64,000 bases of DNA, from assembly GCF_016599045.1 (NCBI RefSeq), contig NZ_JAENKV010000001.1, forward strand, positions 154,716 through 218,715. The letters are read 5' to 3'. The DNA is from Campylobacter sp. TTU_617 (GTDB lineage Bacteria; Campylobacterota; Campylobacteria; Campylobacterales; Campylobacteraceae). The stretch's first letter is position 1. Each line of letters starts with the position of its first letter. Shown one piece after another: positions 19,892-29,086 of the stretch. A model generated the notes under the pieces. It searched no databases, was not told the origin of the DNA, and saw only the letters and a program-made list of their open reading frames with translations. A program made the position numbers and the translations under genes.

Positions 19892-21163
19892 TTATCTTAA
19901 TCTTAATAAGGCTTTCTCTAAAGCCTTAAAAAAATAATCAATATCCTCTTTTGTATGTGTATAATGCAAACTAACTCTCAACCATCCTGGTCTTTGTGTA
20001 ATCTTAGCATTATCTTTAAGATTTAATAAATCATGCCCATAAGGTCCAGCACAAGTGCAACCTGCTCTTGTTTCTATGTGAAATTTTTTACTAAGCTCGT
20101 AAGATAGATCAAAAGGTGAAATTCCTTTAATATTAAAAGAAAAAATAAGTAATCTTTTATATAAATTTTCCGCATAAAGCTTTAAATCATTAATCTCTTT
20201 TAACCTTAAAAAAAAGTATTTTTTTAAATTTTCTTCAGCTTTGTGTATTTGTTTTAATCCAATTTCATCTTTAATCTTAAAAGCTAAACTAGCTCTTATG
20301 AGTTGTAAAATTCCAGGAGTTCCACCCTCTTCCAAAGCTTCTTCATTGCAAAGATAGCATTGAGTTGTTCTTGAAACATATCCAACAGTTCCTCCTGCTG
20401 CAAAAGATGGTTTAGAGCCACAAAGATTTTTTTTAATCACCAAAATTCCGCATCCTCCAATACCGCCTATTAATTTATGAGAACTTATAAATAAAGCATC
20501 ATAAAATTTACAAGATATATTTTTATAAGGAATAAAACTTGTAGCATCAAAAGCAACAATACCTTTATAAGACCTAACTAATTTAGAAATTTTTTCATAA
20601 TCACTTAAAACACCTGTAACATTAGAAGCTAAAGAAAAACTTGCAATGATTTGTCTTTTTTTATTTTTTTCTAAAAGTTTTTCTAAAAAAATAAAATCAA
20701 TTTCTCCGTTTTTATCAAGTGGAACTCTAATACATTCACAAAGCCCTTCTCTAAATGATAATTCATTGGAATGATGCTCATAAGGACCTACGATAACTAA
20801 AGGTAATTTTTTAATATCCATATCTTTAAAATATTTTTCTTTTATTTTAGGTGGAACATAAATTCCTAGCAATTCTTGGAATTTTTTTATAGCACTTGAA
20901 GATCCTGTACCACAAGAAATTAAAGCAAAATTATTATCCAATTTTAAACTTTTTTTAATATCTTTTCTTGCATTTTCATAATGCATTTGAATTTTAAAAG
21001 AATGCAAAGAACTATCAGAATGGGTATTAGCATAAAAAGGCAAAATCTTTGAAATTTTTTTTTCTACGCTTTTTAGTGCCAAAGCACTTGCTGCGAAATC
21101 AAAATAATAACTTCCTTTTTTTAAAATAATATCTTTTCTTAAATCTTCAATTTCCAAATACAA
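19892..21163 (-). CDS. Class V aminotransferase (cysteine desulfurase-like)
   Basis: PLP-dependent enzyme of 423 residues. The PLP-lysine region is visible as LFISSHKLIGGIGG (SSHK), with the FDFAASALA N-terminus, GPYEHHSN and the ATSFIPY strand. A RAGCTCAGPYGHDLL loop near the C-terminus carries cysteines in the position of the desulfurase active-site loop (RxGxxCAxP). It resembles CsdA/SufS-like proteins but diverges from NifS-type IscS. Its stop lies only 3 bp from the convergent lipoprotein gene. It matches C. jejuni Cj0791c, which is poorly characterised. Confidence 0.8.
   Translation of the reverse strand: MYLEIEDLRKDIILKKGSYYFDFAASALALKSVEKKISKILPFYANTHSDSSLHSFKIQMHYENARKDIKKSLKLDNNFALISCGTGSSSAIKKFQELLGIYVPPKIKEKYFKDMDIKKLPLVIVGPYEHHSNELSFREGLCECIRVPLDKNGEIDFIFLEKLLEKNKKRQIIASFSLASNVTGVLSDYEKISKLVRSYKGIVAFDATSFIPYKNISCKFYDALFISSHKLIGGIGGCGILVIKKNLCGSKPSFAAGGTVGYVSRTTQCYLCNEEALEEGGTPGILQLIRASLAFKIKDEIGLKQIHKAEENLKKYFFLRLKEINDLKLYAENLYKRLLIFSFNIKGISPFDLSYELSKKFHIETRAGCTCAGPYGHDLLNLKDNAKITQRPGWLRVSLHYTHTKEDIDYFFKALEKALLRLR
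19908..19927. terminator. Hairpin at convergent gene ends
   Basis: An 8-bp inverted repeat (AAGGCTTT, CTCT loop, AAAGCCTT) lies 20 bp past the lipoprotein stop and within the last codons of the convergent aminotransferase gene. It could terminate the lipoprotein transcript. There is no U-tract, so the call is weak. Confidence 0.35.
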
Positions 21164-21218
21164 TCCTTTAAAAATTTGCTAAAATTATACAATAATAATT
21201 TTTATATAAAGGAAAAAT

Positions 21219-22073
21219 ATTACTTTTAGCACATTTGCAAAAACACATTCTTATCTACCAGCTGAACAATTATTTGATTTTTATAGTGTTTTTGATGGAT
21301 TAAATATTTCTTATTTTTCTTTACCTTTTTTTGAAAGTATTGAAAATATACTTCTTAAAAATTATACTTCGTTAAATCAACAATTTTCTTTTGATTTTTT
21401 AAGCTCTTACGCTTTAAATCTTTTAGCAAAAAATAGTAGAAAAATTTATTCTATTAACAGAAAAATCAATCATTTTAAAGCAAAAGCTATTAGCAATCAT
21501 TTATTAGAAACAGGGATTTTAAAACTAGAAAAAAGCAAAGAAGAAAAAATAAAAAAAGATAAAAGAAATAAAATAAAAAAAGAGCTAAGAGGGTATGTTA
21601 TACAAGATAAATTTATTTTTAAAAATCATTTTTTAAGATTTTTTTTTAGATTTTTAAAACCTTATGAACATTTAATTTTAGAGAAAAAATTTGATTTTAT
21701 TTTAAATTTAATTCAAAAAGAATTAGAGCATTATCAAGGATTCTGTTTTGAACAATTAGCAAGAGAATTTTTAGAAAAAAAATTCAATATCTATCCTGTT
21801 GAAAGTTATTGGGATAGAAAATTAGAAATTGATTTATATTACAAAGATAACAATTTAAGTTTTATTGGGGAAGTTAAATTTAAAAATAAAAAAATTTGCA
21901 AAAATATTTTCAATGAACTTCAAAAAAAAGCTGAAATCTTAAATTTAGATGTTGATTATTATATTATTTTTTCAAAAAATGGCTTTAGCAAAGAGCTCAA
22001 TAAAAAACAAAATGAAAAATTACTTTTATTTGAACTAAAAGATTTTGAATTCTTATTTAAGGAAGATATATGA
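21219..22073 (+). CDS. DUF234-like PD-(D/E)XK domain protein, probable AUU start
   Basis: An open frame of 284 residues fills the gap between the aminotransferase and flgS. The C-terminal half resembles DUF234, with FRFLKPYEHLILEKKFDF, FCFEQLAREF, and a nuclease-like series E178, D205 (KLEIDLYY), E218 and K220 (GEVKFK). The usual N-terminal ATPase is absent. An in-frame TAA lies 12 bp before the ATT at 21219, and no ATG, GTG or TTG comes near the N-terminus. AAAGGA precedes this ATT at normal spacing. The stop overlaps flgS as ATGA, which supports the frame being translated. It matches the position of Cj0792. Confidence 0.7.
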   Translation: MTFSTFAKTHSYLPAEQLFDFYSVFDGLNISYFSLPFFESIENILLKNYTSLNQQFSFDFLSSYALNLLAKNSRKIYSINRKINHFKAKAISNHLLETGILKLEKSKEEKIKKDKRNKIKKELRGYVIQDKFIFKNHFLRFFFRFLKPYEHLILEKKFDFILNLIQKELEHYQGFCFEQLAREFLEKKFNIYPVESYWDRKLEIDLYYKDNNLSFIGEVKFKNKKICKNIFNELQKKAEILNLDVDYYIIFSKNGFSKELNKKQNEKLLLFELKDFEFLFKEDI

Positions 22074-23086
22074 ATGAAAATATACTTAAAAGTCTTGATT
22101 CTAATGAAAAAGAAACTTTACAAGAAGGACTAAAAAATTTAATCGAACAAACCTATGTAATAGAAAATGAATATAAAATTTTAAATGAAAGCTATAACTC
22201 TTTAAGAGCAATGGTAAGCGAGATTATAGAAGTTTTACCTACTTGTTTATGGATATTAGATCCTAAAAAAAATATCATCTTGCAAAATCATCAAGCTTTA
22301 AAAAATAAAAATTTATTAGAACAAATTAGTTTAGATAAAGAGCATTATGAATTGGAATTTGAGACAAAATTTTATACAATTAAAATCATTAAACAAAGTG
22401 ATAAAACTATCATAAGTGCTACAGATATAAGCGATGAAAAACGTAACGAAAGACTTGCTAGCATGGGGAGCGTTGCTGCTCATTTAGCCCATGAAATTAG
22501 AAATCCGATAGGTTCTATTTCTTTACTTGCCTCTACTCTTTTCTCAAGAAGTGAGTTAAAAAACAAGCATATTGTACTAGAAATTCAAAAAGCTATTGCA
22601 AGAGTTGAGCGTATAGTAAATTCTACCCTACTTTTTACTAAGGGTGTTCATATAAATCTTCATACTTTTAATCTTTTAGAATTAAAAGAAGAATGCGAAC
22701 AAGCCATTAATTCTTATAATTTTTATTCGGACATAGAATTTGATATTTCTTTTTTTAGTTTAAATGTCCAAGCAGATAAAGCCCTTATTAGCTTGGTTTT
22801 GCAAAATTTAATTTATAATAGTATTGATGCAATTGAAGAAAATGAAAGTAAAAATCCTAAAATCCAAATTAAAGCTTCTTTGAAAAAAGAAACTCTAATT
22901 ATAGAAGTTTTTGATAATGGAATCCAAATTAAAGATGAAAATTTAGTTTTTGAAGCATTTAAAACTACCAAACTTAAAGGCAATGGACTTGGACTTTGCC
23001 TTTGTAAGCAAATTATAGAAGCTCACAAAGGAAAAATTGGCTTTAAAAAAGATCCTAAAAATTTTTATTTTACCCTACCTTTATGA
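22070..23086 (+). CDS. flgS: Flagellar two-component sensor kinase FlgS
   Basis: NtrB-like soluble histidine kinase of 338 residues. With the regulator FlgR it activates sigma-54-dependent flagellar rod and hook genes after the export apparatus forms. A PAS-like region at about 50-120 is followed by the H-box HLAHEIRNP with H141, then N, G1 and G2 boxes (LQNLIYNSIDAI, VFDNGIQI, GNGLGLCLCKQI). It has no membrane helix. Its ATG overlaps the upstream DUF234-like stop. FlgR is not in this window. A sigma-54 promoter at 42.9 kb is a likely downstream target of this pathway. Confidence 0.93.
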   Translation: MNENILKSLDSNEKETLQEGLKNLIEQTYVIENEYKILNESYNSLRAMVSEIIEVLPTCLWILDPKKNIILQNHQALKNKNLLEQISLDKEHYELEFETKFYTIKIIKQSDKTIISATDISDEKRNERLASMGSVAAHLAHEIRNPIGSISLLASTLFSRSELKNKHIVLEIQKAIARVERIVNSTLLFTKGVHINLHTFNLLELKEECEQAINSYNFYSDIEFDISFFSLNVQADKALISLVLQNLIYNSIDAIEENESKNPKIQIKASLKKETLIIEVFDNGIQIKDENLVFEAFKTTKLKGNGLGLCLCKQIIEAHKGKIGFKKDPKNFYFTLPL

Positions 23087-26000
23087 GCTACATCTATTAA
23101 GAATGTGTTCGCTAATACTATCAGAAATAATAAAATCTGTATGATAAAGCAAACAAGATCCAGAATTTATAATCCTTAAAACCAATTTTTTATTTCCTTT
23201 TTCATTTGGATTGTGTGCGTTTCTAGCAATTTCATGTATCTCATAAACAAGTTCACGATTTAATTTACTTAAATCAAGCTCTATAATATTATTTTCAAAT
23301 TCTTTTGGCTCTTTAATAAAATCTTGTTTTTTATAATTTTTCGAATTTACTTTTAAAGCTTTATATTCTGTATTTTTTAACTCTTCTAAAGTTTTTACAT
23401 CTTTTAAAGAAAAACTTACCTTACCTTCATCGCTTTTGTAATGAAGAAAAAATCCATAAGCTAAATTCTTGCTTTTTTCATCTTTATAAATTTTTTCTAT
23501 TTTTTCAATATTTGATTCAAAAACAGTAATTTCATAAGAAGAATAAAAATCTAAAATTTCAAGCCTTGCAAAACGTTTATTATTTTTACTTACCATAGAT
23601 TTAAAATCTTCCATTTTTCCAACATTTAAAAGCTCTCCACCTCCTTTTAACTCTGAAAAATCTATGCTTTTTGTATATTCTATATCTTTAATATCATCAA
23701 AAAAACTATCAAGTGGATGACCTGAAACATAAATTCCTAAGATTTCTTTTTCATAATTTAGTTTTTCCATCAAATCAAATTCTTCTGGAGTAGAAATAAT
23801 ATCAACTTTAACATCTTGAGTTAATTCATCTTCTCCAAATAAAGAATTAGCAATATTTCTTCTTATTTCTGCTACTTGTCTTGAAATATCGCCTAAATTA
23901 TCAATATTATTAAATAAGCATTTTCTTGTATAACCAAATTCATCAAATGCACCTGATTTTATTAAACTTTCTAATGTCCTTTTGTTAATTTTAGTTGGGT
24001 CAATTTTACTAAGAAAATCAGTAATACCTTCAAATTCCTTATCTTTTCTTATCTCTAAAATATTTTCAACTGCAGGAATACCAACACTTTTAATCGCTCC
24101 AAGTCCATAAACAATAGCATCTTTACCATCTTCAAGCTCTATAGCACTAAATTCACGGATAGCTTTATTAATATTAGGGGGTAATAATTTTATGTTCATT
24201 CTCTTCATCTCTTCGATATAAGTAGCAACTTTATCAACATTATTTTCTTCGCTTGTTAAAAGCGCTGCCATAAATTCACTTGGATAATAAGTTTTTAAAT
24301 AAGCCGTTTGAAAAGTAATAAGTGCATAAGCGGCAGAATGAGATTTATTAAAACCATATCCTGCAAATTTTAAAATAAGCTCCCAAAGATCTTCGGCATC
24401 TTTTCTATTGTAGCCTTGATTTTGCGCCCCATCTGCAAATTCATCTTTAAGCTTTTTCATTTTTTCGGGATCTTTTTTTCCCATAGCACGACGTACTACA
24501 TCAGCACCTCCTAAAGAAAAACCTCCAATAATTTGAACTATTTGCATTACTTGTTCTTGATAAACTATAACCCCATAGGTTGGTTCTAAAATATTTTTTA
24601 ATACATCAAAAGGATATTTAATATCTTTTAAGCCATGTTTTCTATCGATAAAATCATCAAGCATTCCTGATTCCATAGGACCTGGACGATAAAGAGCTAA
24701 AACCGCAATTAAATCTTCAAATCTTTCTGGCTTTAATCTTGCATTTAAACTTTGCATTCCATCAGATTCTATTTGAAAAATACCTAAAGTATTTCCACTT
24801 TGTATAGTTTTATAAACTTTAGGATCATTTACATCTATACTCTCCCAAATAATATCTTTGTTATAGCGTTTTTTTATAAGATTAATAGCATTGTTAATTA
24901 CTGTTAAAGTTTTCAAACCCAAAAAGTCAAATTTAATCAAATCAACATCTTCTAAATGATCCTTAGAATACTGAGTAACTAAATGTCTTTCGTCATTTTT
25001 ACTCTGTCTAAAAAGAGGGGTTTTTTTCCATAAAGACTCATTAGAAATTACAACACCAGCTGCATGCATACCTGCATTACGATTTAATCCCTCTAATGCT
25101 TTTGCATATTCCCAAACCTCTAAACCTTTAGGATGTTTTTCTATAAATTCTTTAATTTTTGGTTCTTTTTCATAAGCTGCTTCAAGAGTTATCTTAAGCT
25201 CTTCTGGAATAAGTTTAGCAAGTTCATCTGCATCAGCTATACTCATATCACAAACTCTAGCAACATCACGGATTACACCACGTGCTAAAAGCTTACCAAA
25301 GGTAATAACTTGTGCAACTTTATCAGAACCATATTTATCAATCACATAATCAATTACTTCAGAGCGTCTATCTTGACAAAAATCAACATCAATATCGGGC
25401 ATAGAAACACGCTCAGGGTTTAAAAATCTTTCAAAAAGCAAATTATAGGGTAAAGGATCAATATCGGTTATCTTTAAACAATAAGAAACCAAACTTCCAG
25501 CAGCTGAACCTCTACCTGGACCAACAGGAATTCCTTTATCTTTAGCCACCTTAATAAAATCATGGACTATAAGCATATAGCCTGAAAACTTCATATTTTT
25601 AATAATTTGTATCTCTAAATCTAATCTTTTTTTATATTCTTCATGTTTCTCTTTGTCAATAAATTTAAGTCTCTCATCAAGTCCTTTTTTACAAAGATAT
25701 TCAAAAACTATATCATCATTATCAAAACTAAATTCTTTTTCTTGATCTTTTAAAACTAAACCATATTCTTTTGCATATTCGCGCGTAAATTTAAAATTTG
25801 GAGGAGTTGGATTGCCAAGATTTAATTCTAAATTACATTTATTAGCTATTTCTTGTGTATTTTCAATAGCCTCTGGAATATCAGCAAAAAGTTCGCTCAT
25901 TTGTTGTGGAGTTTTTACATAAAATTCATGAACACTATGACGCATTCTATTAGGATCATTAAGTTTTTTTCCCATAGCTATACACATAAAAACCTCATGT

Positions 26001-26671
26001 GCTGCGGCTCTTTCTTTGAAAGTATAATGCGTATCATTAGTGGCTATAATTTTAATATCTAATTCTTTTGAAAGTCTGATAATATCATCATCAATAATCC
26101 TTTGATCATTGATACCATGACGCATAATTTCTAAATAAAAATCATCTTTAAAGACTTTTTTATACCAAAGAGCTGCTTCTTTTGCACTTTCATATCCCTT
26201 TGCACCAAAACGAGCATTTCTTTCATTTTGGTTATTTAAATGCCAATTTACCTCGCCTTGTAAGCAAGCAGAAGAACAAATTAAACCTTCGCTATGTTTT
26301 TCTAAAATTTTTTTATTGATACGCGGATAATAATATAAGCCTTTTATATAACTTTGAGAACTTAAATACATTAAATTTTGATAGCCTATTTCATTTTTAG
26401 CATACAAACAAAGATGAAATCTTTGTCTTGAACTTTTATCACTGATATCATCGTGATTATGTAAATAAGCTTCAAGTCCTATAATAGGCTTTATACCTTT
26501 TGCTTTCATTGTTTGATAAAAATCAATAGCTCCAAACATATTGCCATGATCTGTCATAGCAACACTAGTTGCACCCTGACTTTTCAAAGTATCAGCAAGT
26601 TCTTTAAGCTTATTAGCTCCATCAAGTAAAGAATATTCTGTATGTAAATGAAGATGGGTAAATTGACTCAT
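23081..26671 (-). CDS. dnaE: DNA polymerase III alpha subunit
   Basis: Replicative DNA polymerase of 1196 residues. The N-terminal PHP domain begins THLHLHTEYSLLDGANKL, the palm has PDIDVDFCQDRR with catalytic aspartates, and GPGRGSAAGSLVSY is the family signature. Helix-hairpin-helix, OB-fold and tau-binding regions follow to the C-terminus. Its end overlaps the convergent flgS by 6 bp. The ATG is immediately preceded by a 12-bp stem that includes the Shine-Dalgarno sequence, suggesting translational control. Confidence 0.97.
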   Translation of the reverse strand: MSQFTHLHLHTEYSLLDGANKLKELADTLKSQGATSVAMTDHGNMFGAIDFYQTMKAKGIKPIIGLEAYLHNHDDISDKSSRQRFHLCLYAKNEIGYQNLMYLSSQSYIKGLYYYPRINKKILEKHSEGLICSSACLQGEVNWHLNNQNERNARFGAKGYESAKEAALWYKKVFKDDFYLEIMRHGINDQRIIDDDIIRLSKELDIKIIATNDTHYTFKERAAAHEVFMCIAMGKKLNDPNRMRHSVHEFYVKTPQQMSELFADIPEAIENTQEIANKCNLELNLGNPTPPNFKFTREYAKEYGLVLKDQEKEFSFDNDDIVFEYLCKKGLDERLKFIDKEKHEEYKKRLDLEIQIIKNMKFSGYMLIVHDFIKVAKDKGIPVGPGRGSAAGSLVSYCLKITDIDPLPYNLLFERFLNPERVSMPDIDVDFCQDRRSEVIDYVIDKYGSDKVAQVITFGKLLARGVIRDVARVCDMSIADADELAKLIPEELKITLEAAYEKEPKIKEFIEKHPKGLEVWEYAKALEGLNRNAGMHAAGVVISNESLWKKTPLFRQSKNDERHLVTQYSKDHLEDVDLIKFDFLGLKTLTVINNAINLIKKRYNKDIIWESIDVNDPKVYKTIQSGNTLGIFQIESDGMQSLNARLKPERFEDLIAVLALYRPGPMESGMLDDFIDRKHGLKDIKYPFDVLKNILEPTYGVIVYQEQVMQIVQIIGGFSLGGADVVRRAMGKKDPEKMKKLKDEFADGAQNQGYNRKDAEDLWELILKFAGYGFNKSHSAAYALITFQTAYLKTYYPSEFMAALLTSEENNVDKVATYIEEMKRMNIKLLPPNINKAIREFSAIELEDGKDAIVYGLGAIKSVGIPAVENILEIRKDKEFEGITDFLSKIDPTKINKRTLESLIKSGAFDEFGYTRKCLFNNIDNLGDISRQVAEIRRNIANSLFGEDELTQDVKVDIISTPEEFDLMEKLNYEKEILGIYVSGHPLDSFFDDIKDIEYTKSIDFSELKGGGELLNVGKMEDFKSMVSKNNKRFARLEILDFYSSYEITVFESNIEKIEKIYKDEKSKNLAYGFFLHYKSDEGKVSFSLKDVKTLEELKNTEYKALKVNSKNYKKQDFIKEPKEFENNIIELDLSKLNRELVYEIHEIARNAHNPNEKGNKKLVLRIINSGSCLLYHTDFIISDSISEHILNRCSS

Positions 26672-26706
26672 TAATTTCCTTAAAAATTAAATTCTTAAGG
26701 AAATTA
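26672..26706 (-). promoter_or_regulatory. Hairpin burying the dnaE ribosome-binding site
   Basis: On the minus strand the leader reads UAAUUUCCUUAA, an 11-nt loop, then UUAAGGAAAUUA directly followed by the dnaE AUG. The two 12-nt arms are perfectly complementary and the AAGGA Shine-Dalgarno is inside the stem. Melting or protein binding would be needed for efficient initiation. The structure is seen directly; the regulatory role is inferred. Confidence 0.6.
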
Positions 26707-26761
26707 TAGAATTCTAATTCTAAATTTTTTAAAAAAGTTATATAAATTTAAACTAAAAATT

Positions 26762-27340
26762 TTAATTTATACTTTTAAGCAAAGGAACAAGCATAGCCTT
26801 GTATAAAACTTCATAAATTTCTTCACCACATAAAGCTTTTACAAGCTCTAATCCAAATAAAACAGCAGTTGCAGGTCCAGCACTTGTGATAATATTTTTA
26901 TTGACACATACAGCTTTATTAACCCAAACTCCATTAAGCATTTTTTCACAACCTGGATAACAAGTAAATTCTCCTTTTAAAACTCCAGCTTCATTAAGGA
27001 CAATAGGCGACGCGCAAATAGCGCCAATAATTTTTCCATTAGAATTGAGTTTTTTAATGATATTTAAAATTGTAGTATTTGTCTTAAGATTACTCATGCC
27101 CTCAAAACCACCGGCCAGAGCAATAGCATCAAATTCTTTATCTTCAATATCATCAAGAATAAAATCAGCCTTAATTTGAATACCGTGTGCTCCACTGACT
27201 ATAAACTCTTTATTTAAAGAGCTTATATATATCTCAAGATTATCACTTAAGACGCTAGCTCTTTTTAAAACATCACTTATCCCTATAAATTCAAGTTCTT
27301 CAAAACCTTGAGCTAAGGGAATTAAAACTTTTTTAATCAT
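26762..27340 (-). CDS. DJ-1/PfpI family protein (ThiJ-like)
   Basis: Cytoplasmic class I glutamine-amidotransferase-like protein of 192 residues. The DJ-1 residues are visible: E in GFEELEF near the N-terminus and the nucleophile-elbow Cys in GAICASPIVL. Such proteins act as glyoxalase III/deglycase-like or stress proteins; the exact substrate is unknown. The start at 27340 has AAAGGA at good spacing and matches the family N-terminus; an ATG at 27373 would overlap the preceding small gene. It corresponds to Cj0899c. Confidence 0.88.
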   Translation of the reverse strand: MIKKVLIPLAQGFEELEFIGISDVLKRASVLSDNLEIYISSLNKEFIVSGAHGIQIKADFILDDIEDKEFDAIALAGGFEGMSNLKTNTTILNIIKKLNSNGKIIGAICASPIVLNEAGVLKGEFTCYPGCEKMLNGVWVNKAVCVNKNIITSAGPATAVLFGLELVKALCGEEIYEVLYKAMLVPLLKSIN

Positions 27341-27341
27341 T

Positions 27342-27470
27342 TTATTTCCTTTTATATCTTTTTTCTCTTTCATTTCTTAATTTTGCTTTTTCTTGAATTT
27401 GGTGGTTAAAACCTACAATCAAACATATCATAAAAATAAAAAATAAAGTCGTAATAATCCAATCAAACAT
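27342..27470 (-). CDS. Small membrane protein of unknown function (42 aa)
   Basis: A short gene on the minus strand reads MFDWIITTLFFIFMICLI at its start, so one N-terminal membrane helix, followed by a basic tail rich in Lys, Arg and Glu. Its stop is 1 bp before the DJ-1-like ATG, and the AAAGGA ribosome-binding site of that gene lies within its last codons, so the two are an operon. It corresponds in size and place to C. jejuni Cj0900c. Function unknown. Confidence 0.7.
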   Translation of the reverse strand: MFDWIITTLFFIFMICLIVGFNHQIQEKAKLRNEREKRYKRK

Positions 27471-27590
27471 AGCTAAAACCACTAAAAATTTATAAAAAAT
27501 TGTAACACAAAAATTTAAATTTTAAAGAAAAAATCAAGAGATTTTTTAATAAAATAAGTCCTTTTTATTTTGTGATTTTAAGGTTGAAAA

Positions 27591-28331
27591 TTGACTCAAA
27601 AAAATATCAAAACTTTTATTTTTTTTGCAATAATAATTCTTTGGGGTTATTTTTCTTTTCCTATAGAAATTTTACAAATTAATGTAAATAATGAACTTCA
27701 ATATACCTATACAGCAGATGCTAAAGCTTATGTTAAAAGTTATTTTACTACTTTACTTTTAACCATTTCTAGCATTATTATTGGTATAGTTTTAGGATTT
27801 TCTTTGGCTATCTTAAGATTTTCAAAAATTAAATTTTTAAACCTTCTTATAGATGAATATATAGATATTATTCGTGGCACACCTGTAATTTTACAGCTTA
27901 TGATTTTTGCCTTCGTTATTTTTACTTTTGTTGATAATCTCTATGCAGCTATTTTAGCTTTAGGACTTAATAGTTCAGCTTATATTGCAGAAATTGTTCG
28001 TGCTGGAATTAATAGTGTAGATAAAGGACAAATGGAAGCAGCAAGAGCCATGGGATTAAGCTATAAAATCACTATGAAAGAGATTATTTTACCTCAAGCT
28101 ATAAAAAGTACTTTACCTGCACTTGCAAATGAATTTATTTCTTTATTTAAAGAAACTTCCGCTGTTGGTTTTATAAGTGTTTTAGATATCACAATGCAAA
28201 GTAAAAGCTTACAAGCTTTACTTTATAATCCAAAACCTATTATATTTACAGGACTTATATATTATATCAATGTAAAAATATTTACTCTAATTGTACAAAA
28301 ACTTGAAAAGAGATTAAATAATAATGATTAA
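27591..28331 (+). CDS. Amino-acid ABC transporter permease (HisM/GlnP type), TTG start
   Basis: Inner-membrane permease of 246 residues with about five helices. The EAA loop that docks the ATPase is visible as [21 protein letters not shown]. The start is TTG at 27591, preceded by AAGG; no ATG is better placed. Its last codons overlap the ATPase gene by 8 bp. No binding protein is fused or adjacent; the lipoprotein gene at 19136 is a candidate partner. It matches C. jejuni Cj0901. Confidence 0.9.
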   Translation: MTQKNIKTFIFFAIIILWGYFSFPIEILQINVNNELQYTYTADAKAYVKSYFTTLLLTISSIIIGIVLGFSLAILRFSKIKFLNLLIDEYIDIIRGTPVILQLMIFAFVIFTFVDNLYAAILALGLNSSAYIAEIVRAGINSVDKGQMEAARAMGLSYKITMKEIILPQAIKSTLPALANEFISLFKETSAVGFISVLDITMQSKSLQALLYNPKPIIFTGLIYYINVKIFTLIVQKLEKRLNNND

Positions 28332-29052
28332 AATAAAAAATTTATCAAAAAAATATGGAAATTTAAATGTTTTAAAAGATATTAATATACAAATTAACAA
28401 AGGTGATATCATTGCTATTATTGGACCTAGTGGTAGTGGTAAAAGTACATTTTTAAGATGTATTAATAAACTTGAAATAGCAACTAGTGGAGAAATTTAT
28501 ATAAAAAATCAAAATATTTTAGATCCATCGGTTAATATTGATCTTATTAGACAAAAAGTAAGTATGGTCTTTCAACATTTTAATCTTTTCAATAATAAAA
28601 ATATTTTAGAAAATTTATGTTTAGCACCTATTAAAACAAAAATTTTAACCAAAGAAGAAGCTATTAAAAAAGCTAGAATACTACTTAAAAAAATAGGACT
28701 TAGCGATAAAGAAAATACTATGCCCCATCAATTATCTGGGGGACAAAAACAACGTATAGCTATTGCAAGAAGCTTAATGATGAATCCTGATGTAATTTTA
28801 TTTGATGAACCAACTTCTGCACTTGATCCTGAAATGATAGGAGAAGTTTTAAATATTATGAAAGAAGTTGCTAAAGAGGGTTTAACAATGCTTGTGGTTA
28901 CCCACGAAATGGGATTTGCAAAAAATGTAGCAAATAGAATACTTTTTATGGAGCAAGGAAATATCGTTGTAGATGAAAATCCTTATAATACTTTTGAAAA
29001 TCCCAAAAACGAAAGATTAAAAGAATTTTTAAATAAAGTTTTAAATCATTAA
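28324..29052 (+). CDS. glnQ: Amino-acid ABC transporter ATP-binding protein
   Basis: Cytoplasmic ATPase of a polar amino-acid importer, 242 residues. Walker A is GPSGSGKST, the Q-loop is MVFQHFNLF, the signature is [14 protein letters not shown] and Walker B is [12 protein letters not shown], followed by the H-loop VVTHEMGFA. It follows its permease with an 8-bp overlap. The name glnQ is by family; the substrate is not determined here. Transcription likely ends at the hairpin overlapping its stop. Confidence 0.93.
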   Translation: MIKIKNLSKKYGNLNVLKDINIQINKGDIIAIIGPSGSGKSTFLRCINKLEIATSGEIYIKNQNILDPSVNIDLIRQKVSMVFQHFNLFNNKNILENLCLAPIKTKILTKEEAIKKARILLKKIGLSDKENTMPHQLSGGQKQRIAIARSLMMNPDVILFDEPTSALDPEMIGEVLNIMKEVAKEGLTMLVVTHEMGFAKNVANRILFMEQGNIVVDENPYNTFENPKNERLKEFLNKVLNH

Positions 29053-29086
29053 TTAAAAAAGACCCATTAAAGTCTTTTTTAATTAA
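29049..29086. terminator. Bidirectional terminator between glnQ and the alanine symporter
   Basis: A perfect 15-bp stem (TTAATTAAAAAAGAC ... GTCTTTTTTAATTAA) with an 8-nt loop lies between convergent genes and covers both stop codons. The A-tract in one arm and T-tract in the other give a U-run on both strands, the classic form of a bidirectional intrinsic terminator. Confidence 0.8.
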
